A stretch of DNA of 64,000 bases from Leptospira wolffii serovar Khorat str. Khorat-H2 (GTDB lineage: Bacteria > Spirochaetota > Leptospiria > Leptospirales > Leptospiraceae), in NCBI RefSeq assembly GCF_000306115.2, contig NZ_AKWX02000004.1, positions 124,001-188,000 on the forward strand, read 5' to 3'. The translations under genes were made by a program, and so were the position numbers. The notes beneath the pieces are model-generated. The model had not been told where the DNA came from, ran no database searches, and was given only the letters and a program-made list of their open reading frames with translations. This document shows positions 25,340 to 34,567 of the stretch, piece by piece (the first letter of the stretch is position 1; each line of letters starts with the position of its first letter).

Positions 25340-26005
25340 GTGGGAGTCTCAGAAAATTATCATTCCATAATGCAAGAGATCGAATCCTTATCTCCGGTTA
25401 GGATTCCTATCCTAATCGCGGTCTCTAAGTTCCAGCCTCAGTCCAAGGTGAAAGAAGGCCTGGCCGGAGGAATTCGCCATTTCGGGGAGAATCGGGTCCA
25501 AGAAGGATTGGAGAAATTCAAGGATCTGGGAGAATCGGGAAAAGATTTCTTCCTACATCATATAGGGCCCGTGCAATCGGCACATATCAGAAAATACCCG
25601 GGAATGTTTTCTTTTGCCCACGGAGTGGGTTCTCTCAAAACTTTAGAGGAACTGATCTCAAGGATGGAAAAGGATCGTTGGCATCTGCGTTATTTCCTGC
25701 AAGCGAATCTAACCGATGAGGATTCCAAATCCGGATTTTCCGGGAAGGAACTCCTAGAAATTTTAGGTCGGTCTTCCCAATATTCGGGAGAATTCTGCCG
25801 GCTGGAAGGTCTGATGGGAATGGGTCCTAGTTCCGGAGAGCCGAAAGAAACCAGAAGAGTGTTCCGGGAACTCTCGGAGATCCGAGAGGAGTTCCTACCT
25901 TCCGGAAAATTGTCCATGGGAATGTCCGGGGATTATAGAATAGCCTTGGAAGAAGGGACCGATTATCTTAGAATCGGAAGCGCAATATTCGGAGAAAGAT
26001 CATGA
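25340..26005 (+). CDS. YggS-family pyridoxal phosphate-binding protein
   Basis: YggS/PLPBP proteins bind PLP without a known catalytic role and help balance PLP and amino-acid pools. It has 221 residues, a TIM-barrel protein. The PLP lysine is in ILIAVSKFQPQSKVKEG, followed by GIRHFGENRVQEG and the family landmarks FFLHHIGPVQSAHIR (usual HFIGxLQxNK, here a variant), and CRLEGLMGMGPSSGEP. The C-terminal LSMGMSGDYRIALEEG and YLRIGSAIFGER form the phosphate site. Start GTG at 25340. Its stop overlaps the proC start (ATGA); yggS-proC pairing is common in bacteria. Confidence 0.92.
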   Translation: MGVSENYHSIMQEIESLSPVRIPILIAVSKFQPQSKVKEGLAGGIRHFGENRVQEGLEKFKDLGESGKDFFLHHIGPVQSAHIRKYPGMFSFAHGVGSLKTLEELISRMEKDRWHLRYFLQANLTDEDSKSGFSGKELLEILGRSSQYSGEFCRLEGLMGMGPSSGEPKETRRVFRELSEIREEFLPSGKLSMGMSGDYRIALEEGTDYLRIGSAIFGERS

Positions 26006-26784
26006 AATACAAGACCATAGGAATCGTAGGCTGCGGAAACATGGGCGGGGCCATTTATAAATCCTTGAAGTCCAGAAAAGTTCCTGTGATCGGATTCGAT
26101 CCGTACCTGGATCCCAAGAAAACCAAAGGAATAGAGTTGGAGACGGATTGGAAGAAATTCCAGAAGGCTGCGGATCTAATTATACTCGCTGTGAAGCCGG
26201 GGGAAATCACGAAAACCTTGGAATCTTTGGACGGCCCTAAGGATTTTCTATCCGTGGCTGCAGGAATTCCTACATCCACCATGAGAAAGTCCGCGCCCAC
26301 AGGATCCAGACTGGTCCGGATCATGCCCAATCTTCCTATTTTAGTGGGAGAAGGGGCCCTTGGATACTTCGGAGATTCCGAATTGTATGAGAGTCTAAGA
26401 GAAATCTTCTCTCCGATCTCTTATTGCTTGGAGCTTGCAAACGAATCCTTATTGGATGCAGTCACGGGACTTTCCGGCTCGGGACCCGCATACGTACTTC
26501 GCTTTATACAGAGTCTAGCAGAAGGTGGAGTCGCTTCCGGAATCGCTTATACGCAAGCGCTGGAACTTGCACTCCAAACCGTATTGGGAACTGCGACGCT
26601 ATTGCAAAGAGAATTGGATAAGAATGCGGACATGCATCCCGAGCTTTTGAAGAATCGAGTCACTTCTCCCGGAGGTACTACGATCGCCGGTTTGGAAGAA
26701 TTGGAAAAAAATCAGTTCGCATTTGCGGTACTATCCGCAGTAAAACGTGCGACGGAAAGATCTAAAGAGTTGGGAAATAAGTAG
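26002..26784 (+). CDS. proC: Pyrroline-5-carboxylate reductase
   Basis: ProC reduces pyrroline-5-carboxylate to proline with NAD(P)H in the cytoplasm. It has 260 residues, the normal size. Rossmann motif IGIVGCGNMGGAIYKSL at the start, VKPGEITKTL, SVAAGIPTSTM, VRIMPNLPILVGEGAL, and the family signature with LSGSGPAYVLRFIQSLAEGG and SPGGTTIAGLEELE. All expected features are present. It overlaps yggS by four bases. Confidence 0.96.
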   Translation: MKYKTIGIVGCGNMGGAIYKSLKSRKVPVIGFDPYLDPKKTKGIELETDWKKFQKAADLIILAVKPGEITKTLESLDGPKDFLSVAAGIPTSTMRKSAPTGSRLVRIMPNLPILVGEGALGYFGDSELYESLREIFSPISYCLELANESLLDAVTGLSGSGPAYVLRFIQSLAEGGVASGIAYTQALELALQTVLGTATLLQRELDKNADMHPELLKNRVTSPGGTTIAGLEELEKNQFAFAVLSAVKRATERSKELGNK

Positions 26785-26907
26785 AAAGGATTACCTTAGA
26801 CGAGTAGAAATTCTTTTTTCAGTAAGATAAAAGGAAAAAGTAAGAAATCGTAGCTTTTATACGTCTCTTTGTCTACTTTTGGGGATAATGATTTACGAAA
26901 GACACTC

Positions 26908-26980
<73 letters not shown>

Positions 26981-27179
26981 GCGTCTAGAACCATGATTCC
27001 TTAGCCCAGGCTTAAAGTCAAATGAAAAATTAAAAAGAGTTTGATTTCCCCGAGGAAAGCTTTTTGATGCTATAACCCTCGTGCGGATCGACTTCAGGAA
27101 ATAGATCGATAGTCCGTTTAACTAGGATCGGATTTTGCGAAATGAGTATCTTTTCAACTAAGGACTGGGAGATTCGAAC

Positions 27180-28244
27180 TTGATCGGAAAAGACAATGAT
27201 CCATTAATGATCGAGTATTATGAGAAGAAGATCTACGATCAGAAACAGCTGCTCGAGATCAGCAAAGCTCTTAATTCCACATTAGATTATAAGTATCTAA
27301 TAGATGCTATTTTAAATATTTGTTTAGCTCAGCTTCAAACCTTGAGCGCAGCTATCTTCTTGGCGCCGGAAGCGGACTCGAATTATTTCGAATTGGAGCC
27401 TAGCTTCAAAGGTTTCGATCTAGCGGAAGACGATTCCGGATTCAAAATCAAGACGGATGCGCCCCTAATCACATTCCTGGAGACCAAATTAAAGGCGATG
27501 ACTCCCGACCAGGTCGAAGAGGCTATGGGTCTTAGTCCAGAGCTGGAATTCCTGAGACGGATCGGGGGAGATTTGATCATTCCTCTTAACGCAAAGGGAA
27601 AAGTAAACGGTCTACTTCTTCTGGGAGAAAAGATCACCATGGGAGAATGGATGGAGGAGGACAGGGACTTCTTGACCACTCTTTCCACTCTCGCAGGAAT
27701 CGCAGTGGAAAATTCCAGACTCTATGAGCTTGCCACGGTGGATATGATGACCGGACTCAAGGTGCATCATTATTTCCAAACGAAACTCAAGGAAGAGATG
27801 GAACGCTGCCGCAAAAAGAGAACCAATTTGGCTCTGCTCTTTACCGATGTGGACAATTTTAAGAAATTCAACGATACCCACGGCCACCAAGCGGGGGATC
27901 AGGTTCTGATAGAGGTTGCAAGACAGCTCATCCAATGCGCGGGCAAGCATGATATTGCCGCCCGCTATGGTGGAGAGGAATTCTGCCTCGTCATGCCCGG
28001 AGCGGATTTGAAACGCGGTTTTGAGATGGGGGAACGTCTACGTAAGGCGGTGGAGTCCAGTTCCATTCCTAATCCTAACGGAGGGCCGGATTTCAAGGTG
28101 ACCCTATCCATAGGAGTCTCGGAATTTTGGGCGAGCGACAGAAACAATAAGGATCTGATCGAAAGGGCGGATAAGGCTCTTTATGAGGCAAAACATTCGG
28201 GCAAAAACCGGACTGTATCCTTCGAAATTCCTGTTAGAAATTAA
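27180..28244 (+). CDS. GAF-GGDEF diguanylate cyclase
   Basis: This is a 354-residue soluble protein. The first 170 residues form a GAF-type sensor domain (LEISKALNSTLDYKYLIDAI, then LIIPLNAKGKVNGLLLLGEK). The C-terminal GGDEF domain has MMTGLKVHHYF, DVDNFKKFNDTHGHQAGD and the active-site RYGGEEFCLVMP, with SIGVSE at the end. GGEEF is a functional variant, so it should make cyclic di-GMP from two GTP. The inhibitory I-site RxxD before the motif reads GKHD, so the Arg is missing and product feedback may be weak. The start is probably TTG at 27180 with GGGAG eight bases upstream. The ligand of the GAF domain is unknown. Confidence 0.93.
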   Translation: MIGKDNDPLMIEYYEKKIYDQKQLLEISKALNSTLDYKYLIDAILNICLAQLQTLSAAIFLAPEADSNYFELEPSFKGFDLAEDDSGFKIKTDAPLITFLETKLKAMTPDQVEEAMGLSPELEFLRRIGGDLIIPLNAKGKVNGLLLLGEKITMGEWMEEDRDFLTTLSTLAGIAVENSRLYELATVDMMTGLKVHHYFQTKLKEEMERCRKKRTNLALLFTDVDNFKKFNDTHGHQAGDQVLIEVARQLIQCAGKHDIAARYGGEEFCLVMPGADLKRGFEMGERLRKAVESSSIPNPNGGPDFKVTLSIGVSEFWASDRNNKDLIERADKALYEAKHSGKNRTVSFEIPVRN

Positions 28245-28310
28245 AAAACCGCACCCATTTTAGGGGAAATCGAGCTTATCCGTTTTTCCGTTCCTGCCGA
28301 AAGGATAGTC

Positions 28311-28541
28311 ATGGAAAAACATCTTGAGCTGGACCATTATTATATAAGCCAGATCGACGAGGCCGAACTGGGTAAACGGATCCGTAACCGGGCTTTGGGA
28401 CGGGAAGAGTTCGATTTTTCCCCTTATTCCTGCTTTATCGAATATAAAGCCAAGGACGCATCAACAGGTATCGAATACAGGGATTGCGTGATCGATTATA
28501 CCCGCTGCCCGAATTCTCGCTGTATCAAAAAGCTAATCTGA
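28311..28541 (+). CDS. Small conserved-looking protein, unknown (76 residues)
   Basis: The protein begins MEKHLELDHYYISQIDEAEL and contains three cysteines, two of them in TRCPNSRC near the end, and many charged residues. It has an AAAGGA RBS five bases before the ATG at 28311 and reads as a compact soluble protein. CPNSRC could be a small metal or redox site. I do not recognise a family. Confidence 0.55.
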   Translation: MEKHLELDHYYISQIDEAELGKRIRNRALGREEFDFSPYSCFIEYKAKDASTGIEYRDCVIDYTRCPNSRCIKKLI

Positions 28542-28679
28542 AAATTTCCGGACTCCCGAAGAATTTCGGGGATCCGGCCGAATTCCTCCGAAAAAGGATC
28601 GATTTTGTCGGATCCTTTTCCCCAATATTAGATCCAAAAATCCCGGGAAAGATACGGGATCCCTTGCAATCGAGCCGGT

Positions 28680-29696
28680 ATGAAAAAGCGTGCTTTTAGA
28701 ATATACAAAAAGAATAATATTCTTCGCTTCTTCTTTTTCTTATTAATCTTTCTTTCTCTCTCCTGTTCCTCTTTCGATCTTAGGAACTTATTCTCCGGGC
28801 CGATCCAATATGAAAGGGAAGCGGGCGGGTTATGGATTCGACTCCCTTTGAGATCGGTGGACCAATTGCCGGTGCTTTACCTTTCCCTCTCTCCCGAAAA
28901 GGAACCTCTCCGTTTTTTAGTGGATACCGGTGCCTTTGTCTCCTTTTTGGAAGATGAGTATTTTCCGGAGGATTCTACTAAGAAGTTTCTTAGCGCCAGT
29001 TTTCCCGGAGGAAGCGTGCAGTCCGTCCGCAAGACTCTTAGATCGGATCTGTTCATTCACGGAATCAAGACGATGGAAGGAACAGAATTCTTCTCCCATG
29101 ATTTTCCTAAGGAACTCAAGGTAAACGGAATCCTAGGGATGAACGCATTTATAGGACTCGTGGTTTCTTTGGAATTGCCGGAGAGAATCTCCATTTGGAA
29201 ATCCAAAAATTCCTTCCAGACTCCGCCGGGATACTTGGAGGAGAATCTATTCCCCCTGGTTTTAAAATCGGGACAGCCTATGGTGGTTCTCATTCGTCCT
29301 CCCGGAGATCGTATGGAGTCTTGGATTTTGGATACGGGGGCGGAGTATACGGTCCTGGATTGGGAGGTCGTCAAGGGAAATCATCCTCCGGAATACCAGG
29401 AGGGAAAGGATACTCGGGTCTTTAATTTCGGTGGGGGAATCTTAAAGGCCAAAACACGTTGGATCCGACCCTTTTGTCCTGTTTTTGTGAAGAATTCCCA
29501 GGAAGGGATCGGTTTCTGCCTTCCGGAACTGGAGACGTTTCCCGGAGGAATTCCTGCCGATGCTTTGAATGCGGACTATAGAAAGGGTATCGTAGGTATT
29601 CTGGGACGGAATTGGATGGAAAACTATCGAATTCTTTTGGACACAAAAAGGAGTCTTATTGGTATAGTAGGAAAGGAATCGGTAGAGGACAAGTGA
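28680..29696 (+). CDS. Retropepsin/pepsin-like aspartyl protease lipoprotein
   Basis: This 338-residue protein has a lipobox-like LSLSC near residues 25-29 after a Phe/Leu-rich signal, so it is probably a lipoprotein. Two aspartyl protease motifs are visible, FLVDTGAFVSFL near residue 80 and SWILDTGAEYTVLDW in the second half, each within an alternating-hydrophobic domain. Having two DTG motifs in one chain suggests a monomeric bilobed pepsin-like enzyme rather than a retropepsin dimer. DTGA (not DTGS/T) is a common bacterial variant. Its stop overlaps the mnmA start (GTGA), so the two are coupled, although a functional link to tRNA thiolation is not obvious. The substrate is unknown. Confidence 0.75.
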   Translation: MKKRAFRIYKKNNILRFFFFLLIFLSLSCSSFDLRNLFSGPIQYEREAGGLWIRLPLRSVDQLPVLYLSLSPEKEPLRFLVDTGAFVSFLEDEYFPEDSTKKFLSASFPGGSVQSVRKTLRSDLFIHGIKTMEGTEFFSHDFPKELKVNGILGMNAFIGLVVSLELPERISIWKSKNSFQTPPGYLEENLFPLVLKSGQPMVVLIRPPGDRMESWILDTGAEYTVLDWEVVKGNHPPEYQEGKDTRVFNFGGGILKAKTRWIRPFCPVFVKNSQEGIGFCLPELETFPGGIPADALNADYRKGIVGILGRNWMENYRILLDTKRSLIGIVGKESVEDK

Positions 29697-30847
29697 AGAA
29701 GGGCAAGATCATAGTAGCTATGAGCGGAGGGGTGGATAGTGCGGTAACCGCAGGTCTTCTCATGGAAGAAGGCTACGAGGTCATCGGGGTCAATCTACGT
29801 ACCTGGGAATACGAAGCCCCCGCCTGCGATACCACCAAAAAGTCCTGCTGTTCTCCCGAGGATATACGCGATGCGAGGGATGTGGGTCTCTCCTTGAATA
29901 TTCCTTTCTATGTGATCAAGATGGAGAAGCTATTCCAGGAAAAGGTCATAGATCGTTTCGTGGACGATTATCGGGACGGAAAGACTCCGAACCCATGTGT
30001 AGAATGTAATACTTTCGTGAAATTCGGAGCCTTGTTCGAAAAGGCAAAAGCATTAGGAATCGATAAAATAGCTACCGGACATTACGCGCGTATCGTGGAA
30101 GTAAACGGCAGATATTCCGTTTCGAACGCCCAAGATATGAATAAGAACCAGGCCTATTATTTATACGGACTTTCCCAGGAAAATTTGAAGAACACATTAT
30201 TCCCTTTAGGCGGAATGACCAAGCCGGAAGTAAGGGAAATCGCAAGAAGAATGGGACTGCCGGTCGCTGAAAAAGCGGAGTCCCAAGAGATCTGCTTTAT
30301 TCCCGAAAACGATTATAGAAAATTCCTGGCTAAGAAGAATATAACTTTCACTCCGGGAGATTTCAAATTATCGAACGGCCAAGTGATCGGAAGACATACG
30401 GGAAAAGAGAATTTTACCATCGGGCAAAGAAAGGGTCTGGGGATCGCTTGGAAAACCCCGCTTTACGTGATCTCTATCCAAGACGACGGTACGGTCGTGT
30501 TAGGGGAGGAGAGACAAACCTTCGTGGAATCTTTTTTCGTGGACGATCTGAACTTACAAGCATGGGCTCCTGTTTCCGAATCCGAAGAGACCGAATGCAG
30601 AGTGCAAGTTCGTTACCGTTCCCGTCCGATCCGCGCGAGAGTCATACGAGTCGGAAATACCGCGCAAGTATTTCCTTCGGAAGAAGTCAAAGGGGTCGCG
30701 CCCGGACAATCGGCGGTTTTCTATCCTTTGGAAGAGGAATATCTTTTGGCGGGTGGCATTATCCGGAAAGGCAGTATCGTTACCTATGAAAAATCCGAGT
30801 CTTCTCTTACGGAGATTTCTCAATTAGGAGCCGCCGTTCTTCCGTGA
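29693..30847 (+). CDS. mnmA: tRNA-specific 2-thiouridylase MnmA
   Basis: MnmA thiolates U34 of tRNAs for Lys, Glu and Gln (s2U), using ATP and relayed sulfur. It has 384 residues. The ATP pyrophosphatase P-loop is IIVAMSGGVDSAVTAGLL. The catalytic cysteine pair is in TPNPCVECNTFVKFG (CVEC) and ESQEICFIPEND. GHYARI and FTIGQRKGLGIAW match the family, and a C-terminal barrel follows. The GTG at 29693 overlaps the preceding stop and has GAGG four bases upstream; the reading frame upstream of it is only a shadow of the protease gene. It overlaps the next gene by GTGA, so three genes form a coupled run. Confidence 0.96.
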   Translation: MKKGKIIVAMSGGVDSAVTAGLLMEEGYEVIGVNLRTWEYEAPACDTTKKSCCSPEDIRDARDVGLSLNIPFYVIKMEKLFQEKVIDRFVDDYRDGKTPNPCVECNTFVKFGALFEKAKALGIDKIATGHYARIVEVNGRYSVSNAQDMNKNQAYYLYGLSQENLKNTLFPLGGMTKPEVREIARRMGLPVAEKAESQEICFIPENDYRKFLAKKNITFTPGDFKLSNGQVIGRHTGKENFTIGQRKGLGIAWKTPLYVISIQDDGTVVLGEERQTFVESFFVDDLNLQAWAPVSESEETECRVQVRYRSRPIRARVIRVGNTAQVFPSEEVKGVAPGQSAVFYPLEEEYLLAGGIIRKGSIVTYEKSESSLTEISQLGAAVLP

Positions 30848-33120
30848 GTAAGAAAATCTCCGGCAAAACCATTCTCATTATCGGGGGAGGCCTATTGCAG
30901 GTCCCCATCATCCAGACGGCCAAGACCATGGAACTTCGCACCGTCGTGGCCGACATGAACCCGGAGGCTCCCGGTTTAAAAATCTGCGATATTCCGATGA
31001 TCATGTCCACTAAGGACATAGAAGGCATGGTGAGAGAGTCCAAAAAGCTCGCTTCTTCCATAAAAATCGACGGTGTGATCACCGCAGGTACCGACGCCAG
31101 TATGACCGTGGCGGCAGTGGCCAATGCTTTGGATCTTCCCGGAATTCGATTCGTGGACGCAGAGGCCGCTTCTAACAAAGTCAAGATGCGGGAGAGATTG
31201 AAAAAAGCGGGGGTCCCGATTCCGGGCTTCGCTCCGGTTTGGAGCATTCAGGATACGAGAGACGCGTTGGAATTCCTACAATTTCCACTGGTCATGAAGC
31301 CCGCGGACAATATGGGTGCTAGGGGAGTGGTCAAGGTAAACAACCGTGAGGAATTGCAAGCCGCCTTTAAACACGCAAAGAAATATTCTCCCACAGGTGA
31401 GATGATTCTAGAAGAATACATGCCCGGTCCCGAGGTCTCCGTGGACGCCTTGGCCTGGGACGGGAAATTCATGATCACCGGACTCGCGGACCGAATCATA
31501 GAAAGAGAACCTTATTTCATAGAGATGGGCCATAATATGCCTTCCGCTCTTTCTCCCGAAATTCAGAAAGAGATCGAAGACGTGATGTTCCGAGGAATGC
31601 AGGCCTTGGGGATACGCATAGGCGCGGGAAAAGGAGACATCAAAGTGACGCCCACCGGTGTCAAGGTGGGGGAAATCGCCGCACGTCTTTCCGGCGGTTT
31701 CATGTCCGCATTTACTTTTCCCTTATCCAGCGGAATCAATCTGAATCGTGCCGCGATCCTGATCGCGTTAGGAGAGGAGCCGGACAATCTGGAACCTCTG
31801 TTTCATCGAGTGTCGATCGAAAGATCTCTTCTCGCTCCCAAGGGAAAACTCTTATCCATAGACGGATTGGAAGACGCAAAGAAGATAGAAGGAGTCACGG
31901 ATATCTATCTTCTTCATAAAGTCGGGGATATTATCCCAGAGCCCACGAATAATATAGAAAAAACCGGGCATGTCATCATATCCGCGGACAATCTCTCCCA
32001 AGCCGAAGGAATCTTTGCGGACGTGTTGAAAACGATCCGTTTCACTTCCGACGAATTATATTCCATCTCCGAAAAAGAAATCGCCGCGAACGCAAGGACC
32101 CGATTCGGAAAAGAGATCTGCTGGGTGTGTAAGGTTTGCGACGGTACGGATTGCGCTTCCGGAGTTCCGGGTATGGGCGGCGTGGGAAGAATGCTCACCT
32201 TCCAGGACAATTCCAAAGCATTGGAGGAATATTCCATTCTTCCCAGATACATCCGCGAAAACGTAAGAGCGGAAACCAAGACTAAATTTTTAGGCAAAGA
32301 AATCTCGACTTCTTTCATGAGCGCTCCTATGACGGGTGCGATCACGAATATAGGCGGAGCCATGGACGAATACACTTTGGCTGCGGTTCTGCTGGAAGGA
32401 TGTCTGGCTTCGGGCACATTGGCATGGTTAGGCGACGGAGCGAGTCCCGATAAGTATCTTATCATGCTGGAAGCTTTGAAGAAATTCGGAGGAGAAGGAA
32501 TTCTCATCTGCAAACCTAGAGAAGACGAGGGGCTCATCCGGGAAAGATTCCAGGAAGCCGAGGCGCAAGGAATTTTCGCACTCGGGATGGATATAGACGC
32601 TGTGAATTTCAAAACCTTGGTTCAGAAAAAAATCCCTTCTGTCACTCGCGGAGTGGATGCACTCTCTAAGATTCGTTCTTATACAAAACTGCCTTTCATT
32701 TTAAAAGGGATTATGAGTCCGGAAGATGCCCTCCTTGCAAGGGAGGCGGGGGCCGATGCGATCGTAGTTTCCAATCATGGGGGAAGGGTGTTAGACGATA
32801 TGCCCGGAACTGCGAGAGTTTTGCCTGGAATCCGGGAGGCTTTAGGTTCTCATTTTCCAATAGCGGTAGACGGCGGAGTCAGAAGCGGAGCCGACGTGTT
32901 CAAGATGCACGCTTTAGGCGCGAATACGGTCTTAATCGGCAGACCCATGGCGATTTCCGCCGTAGGGGGAGGTGTGGCCGGTGTGCGTTATCTAATCGGA
33001 CAATACACGGAAGGTCTATTGCAGACGATGAACACCGTCGGTGTGTCGAACGTGTCGGAAATTAGGAAAGAATTTATTTTTAGAAAAAAAGAGGATTCGG
33101 GTCCTCTTCCATCCGCCTAA
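30844..33120 (+). CDS. Fusion: ATP-grasp ligase domain + FMN-dependent alpha-hydroxyacid dehydrogenase domain
   Basis: This is a 758-residue protein with two enzyme domains. Residues about 8-400 are an ATP-grasp module: TILIIGGGLLQVPIIQTAK, ITAGTDASMTVAAVANAL, FPLVMKPADNMGARGVVKV, EYMPGPEVSVDAL and VGEIAARLSGGFMSAF. It resembles carbamoyl-phosphate-synthase-like or D-Ala-D-Ala-type ligases, substrate unknown. Residues about 425-440 hold a Cys cluster (C426, C429, C432, C437), suggesting a metal or Fe-S site. Residues 440-745 are an FMN dehydrogenase/oxidase barrel: FILKGIMSPEDALLAREAG, VVSNHGGRVLDDMPG (catalytic His645), AVDGGVRSGADVFK, GANTVLIGRPMA. The Cys-containing barrel type also occurs alone in Firmicutes. 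The start GTG overlaps mnmA. No pathway is known to me. Confidence 0.85.
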   Translation: MSKKISGKTILIIGGGLLQVPIIQTAKTMELRTVVADMNPEAPGLKICDIPMIMSTKDIEGMVRESKKLASSIKIDGVITAGTDASMTVAAVANALDLPGIRFVDAEAASNKVKMRERLKKAGVPIPGFAPVWSIQDTRDALEFLQFPLVMKPADNMGARGVVKVNNREELQAAFKHAKKYSPTGEMILEEYMPGPEVSVDALAWDGKFMITGLADRIIEREPYFIEMGHNMPSALSPEIQKEIEDVMFRGMQALGIRIGAGKGDIKVTPTGVKVGEIAARLSGGFMSAFTFPLSSGINLNRAAILIALGEEPDNLEPLFHRVSIERSLLAPKGKLLSIDGLEDAKKIEGVTDIYLLHKVGDIIPEPTNNIEKTGHVIISADNLSQAEGIFADVLKTIRFTSDELYSISEKEIAANARTRFGKEICWVCKVCDGTDCASGVPGMGGVGRMLTFQDNSKALEEYSILPRYIRENVRAETKTKFLGKEISTSFMSAPMTGAITNIGGAMDEYTLAAVLLEGCLASGTLAWLGDGASPDKYLIMLEALKKFGGEGILICKPREDEGLIRERFQEAEAQGIFALGMDIDAVNFKTLVQKKIPSVTRGVDALSKIRSYTKLPFILKGIMSPEDALLAREAGADAIVVSNHGGRVLDDMPGTARVLPGIREALGSHFPIAVDGGVRSGADVFKMHALGANTVLIGRPMAISAVGGGVAGVRYLIGQYTEGLLQTMNTVGVSNVSEIRKEFIFRKKEDSGPLPSA

Positions 33121-33352
33121 AAATCCATCTTTTATCAATGAGCTCGAAGAAAATCGGTCGTTTCTAAAATCCCCCTAACGCATTAGTAGAACCTAATGCA
33201 AACAGACCAAATGCGACGATTCGGCTAAAAACTCGGGTTTTTTTCCGATTCGGAAGGAAAACCGCCGGAAATCAGGTTTTTCCTTTCCCTAAAGTAGGGA
33301 TGCGTTAAACTCGGACAGCGCCGAAACGGCCTATCATTCGGAGGAGGGACGC

Positions 33353-34567
33353 TTGGATAAGACCGTTAAGGAAACAGACGCTCTTTCAAAAATCCTCCAG
33401 ACTTTATTTGCCAGACTACCCGTTTCGGTGGAGATCAAAGGCAGATCCTATCCTATAAAAGTCGTAGGAATCAAAGACGGTCTCTATCTTCTAGTCTCCG
33501 TTCCCGGAAAATCGGAAGGAGAAAAAACCAGGATTCTATTTCTCACCCACAATAATCATTTCTTTCACGGCGTATTTACCGTTACCCAGAGAAATCCGAG
33601 TAACGGAATGGAATTGCTGAGGGTCCAGGCGGTCAAGGTCTCCGAGGCGCAGAGGTCCCAAGGGCGCGTGGATCTGGACGGGCAGAATTCCGAGCCCATC
33701 ATTCTCACTAATATCATCAATCAATTGCATCTTCGCAGATCCCTCGGCTTCGTAGACAAGGGGGTGGAGACCATTCTCCAGAAGCATGCAAAAAAAATGA
33801 AAGAAACCTATCCGGATTCCCTGGTGTATTTTTCCGACAGAATGGATAACCGTCTTCGGATCATGTACAATTTCGAGCAGTCCATTTTTATCACGAACCG
33901 ATTGGATAGGAGTTCGGGAGGATCCGGTTCCGATTTCGTTCCTGTAGAGGAATATCTGAAACTTATTTCCTTGAACAAAGTGGAGTCGCGTTTCATTTCC
34001 GAAATTTCCGTCCTCATTCGATACAAGAATTATACCCCTCTCGGGTATGTGCAGGTACTTTCGGATCGGTCTTTGGATACGGAAGATTATAATAAGATCA
34101 CTTTGTTTGCCGCGGCGATTTCCAGGGATGTGATCGCTTCCGGATTCTTCCAGGAATCCAAGGAAAAATGCCAGGCGGAAGATATCAGTAGAAACGGTCT
34201 CGGTTTTTTCCATCCTCAGTCCATATTCTTCTCACGAAGTTTTGCCGTGGGAGAGGTTCTACTATTCGACTTACAATTGAACGGAGAGTTAAAGGGGACC
34301 TTCCGAGCTGCGATACGGAATATTACGAATACCGATAAGATGTTTCGGATCGGTTGTCAATTCTTCAACCTGAACGAAAGGGAAGAACAGATTCTGACCC
34401 AATTCATGGATGCGAGACTCGGTCCGGGAGAAGGGGCACAGGCTCCGGAAACCAGTATCGAATCTTCCGAGCCGATCGCTCATTCTGAGCCGCAAGAGGC
34501 GATCCAAGAGGAAATTCCGGATATGGGTTTCGGGGAAGACGTCGGAGGAGAAGAAGAGACTGGATAA
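33353..34567 (+). CDS. PilZ-domain-like protein (DUF1577-type, Leptospira)
   Basis: This is a 404-residue protein. The N-terminal 110 residues are a small beta-rich module (SVEIKGRSYPIKVVGIKDG). The middle is GAF-like, with HPHKYVD-poor alternating strands (LVYFSDRMDNRLRIMYNFEQ). The C-terminal region resembles PilZ: it has the D-x-S-x-x-G motif (EDISRNGLGFF) but no clear RxxxR upstream, so c-di-GMP binding is doubtful. The layout fits the Leptospira DUF1577 family as I recall it. The C-terminal 50 residues are acidic and disordered. TTG at 33353 is preceded by GGAGGAGG at a five-base distance, a strong RBS. A c-di-GMP-related role is plausible only because a GGDEF gene lies 5 kb away. Confidence 0.7.
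   Translation: MDKTVKETDALSKILQTLFARLPVSVEIKGRSYPIKVVGIKDGLYLLVSVPGKSEGEKTRILFLTHNNHFFHGVFTVTQRNPSNGMELLRVQAVKVSEAQRSQGRVDLDGQNSEPIILTNIINQLHLRRSLGFVDKGVETILQKHAKKMKETYPDSLVYFSDRMDNRLRIMYNFEQSIFITNRLDRSSGGSGSDFVPVEEYLKLISLNKVESRFISEISVLIRYKNYTPLGYVQVLSDRSLDTEDYNKITLFAAAISRDVIASGFFQESKEKCQAEDISRNGLGFFHPQSIFFSRSFAVGEVLLFDLQLNGELKGTFRAAIRNITNTDKMFRIGCQFFNLNEREEQILTQFMDARLGPGEGAQAPETSIESSEPIAHSEPQEAIQEEIPDMGFGEDVGGEEETG

Noticed and set aside
31914..32612. 232-codon open frame on the minus strand of the ATP-grasp/FMN gene
   Set aside because: It lies completely within a well-supported gene and the translation is Ser/Pro-rich shadow-like.
33121..33352. Hairpin GCATTAG/CTAATGC upstream of the PilZ-like gene
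   Set aside because: It is a seven-pair stem without a T run or known regulator motif. It may be chance.
33536..34213. 225-codon minus-strand open frame inside the PilZ-like gene
   Set aside because: It has no RBS and no sequence pattern, and is opposite to a gene with a strong RBS.
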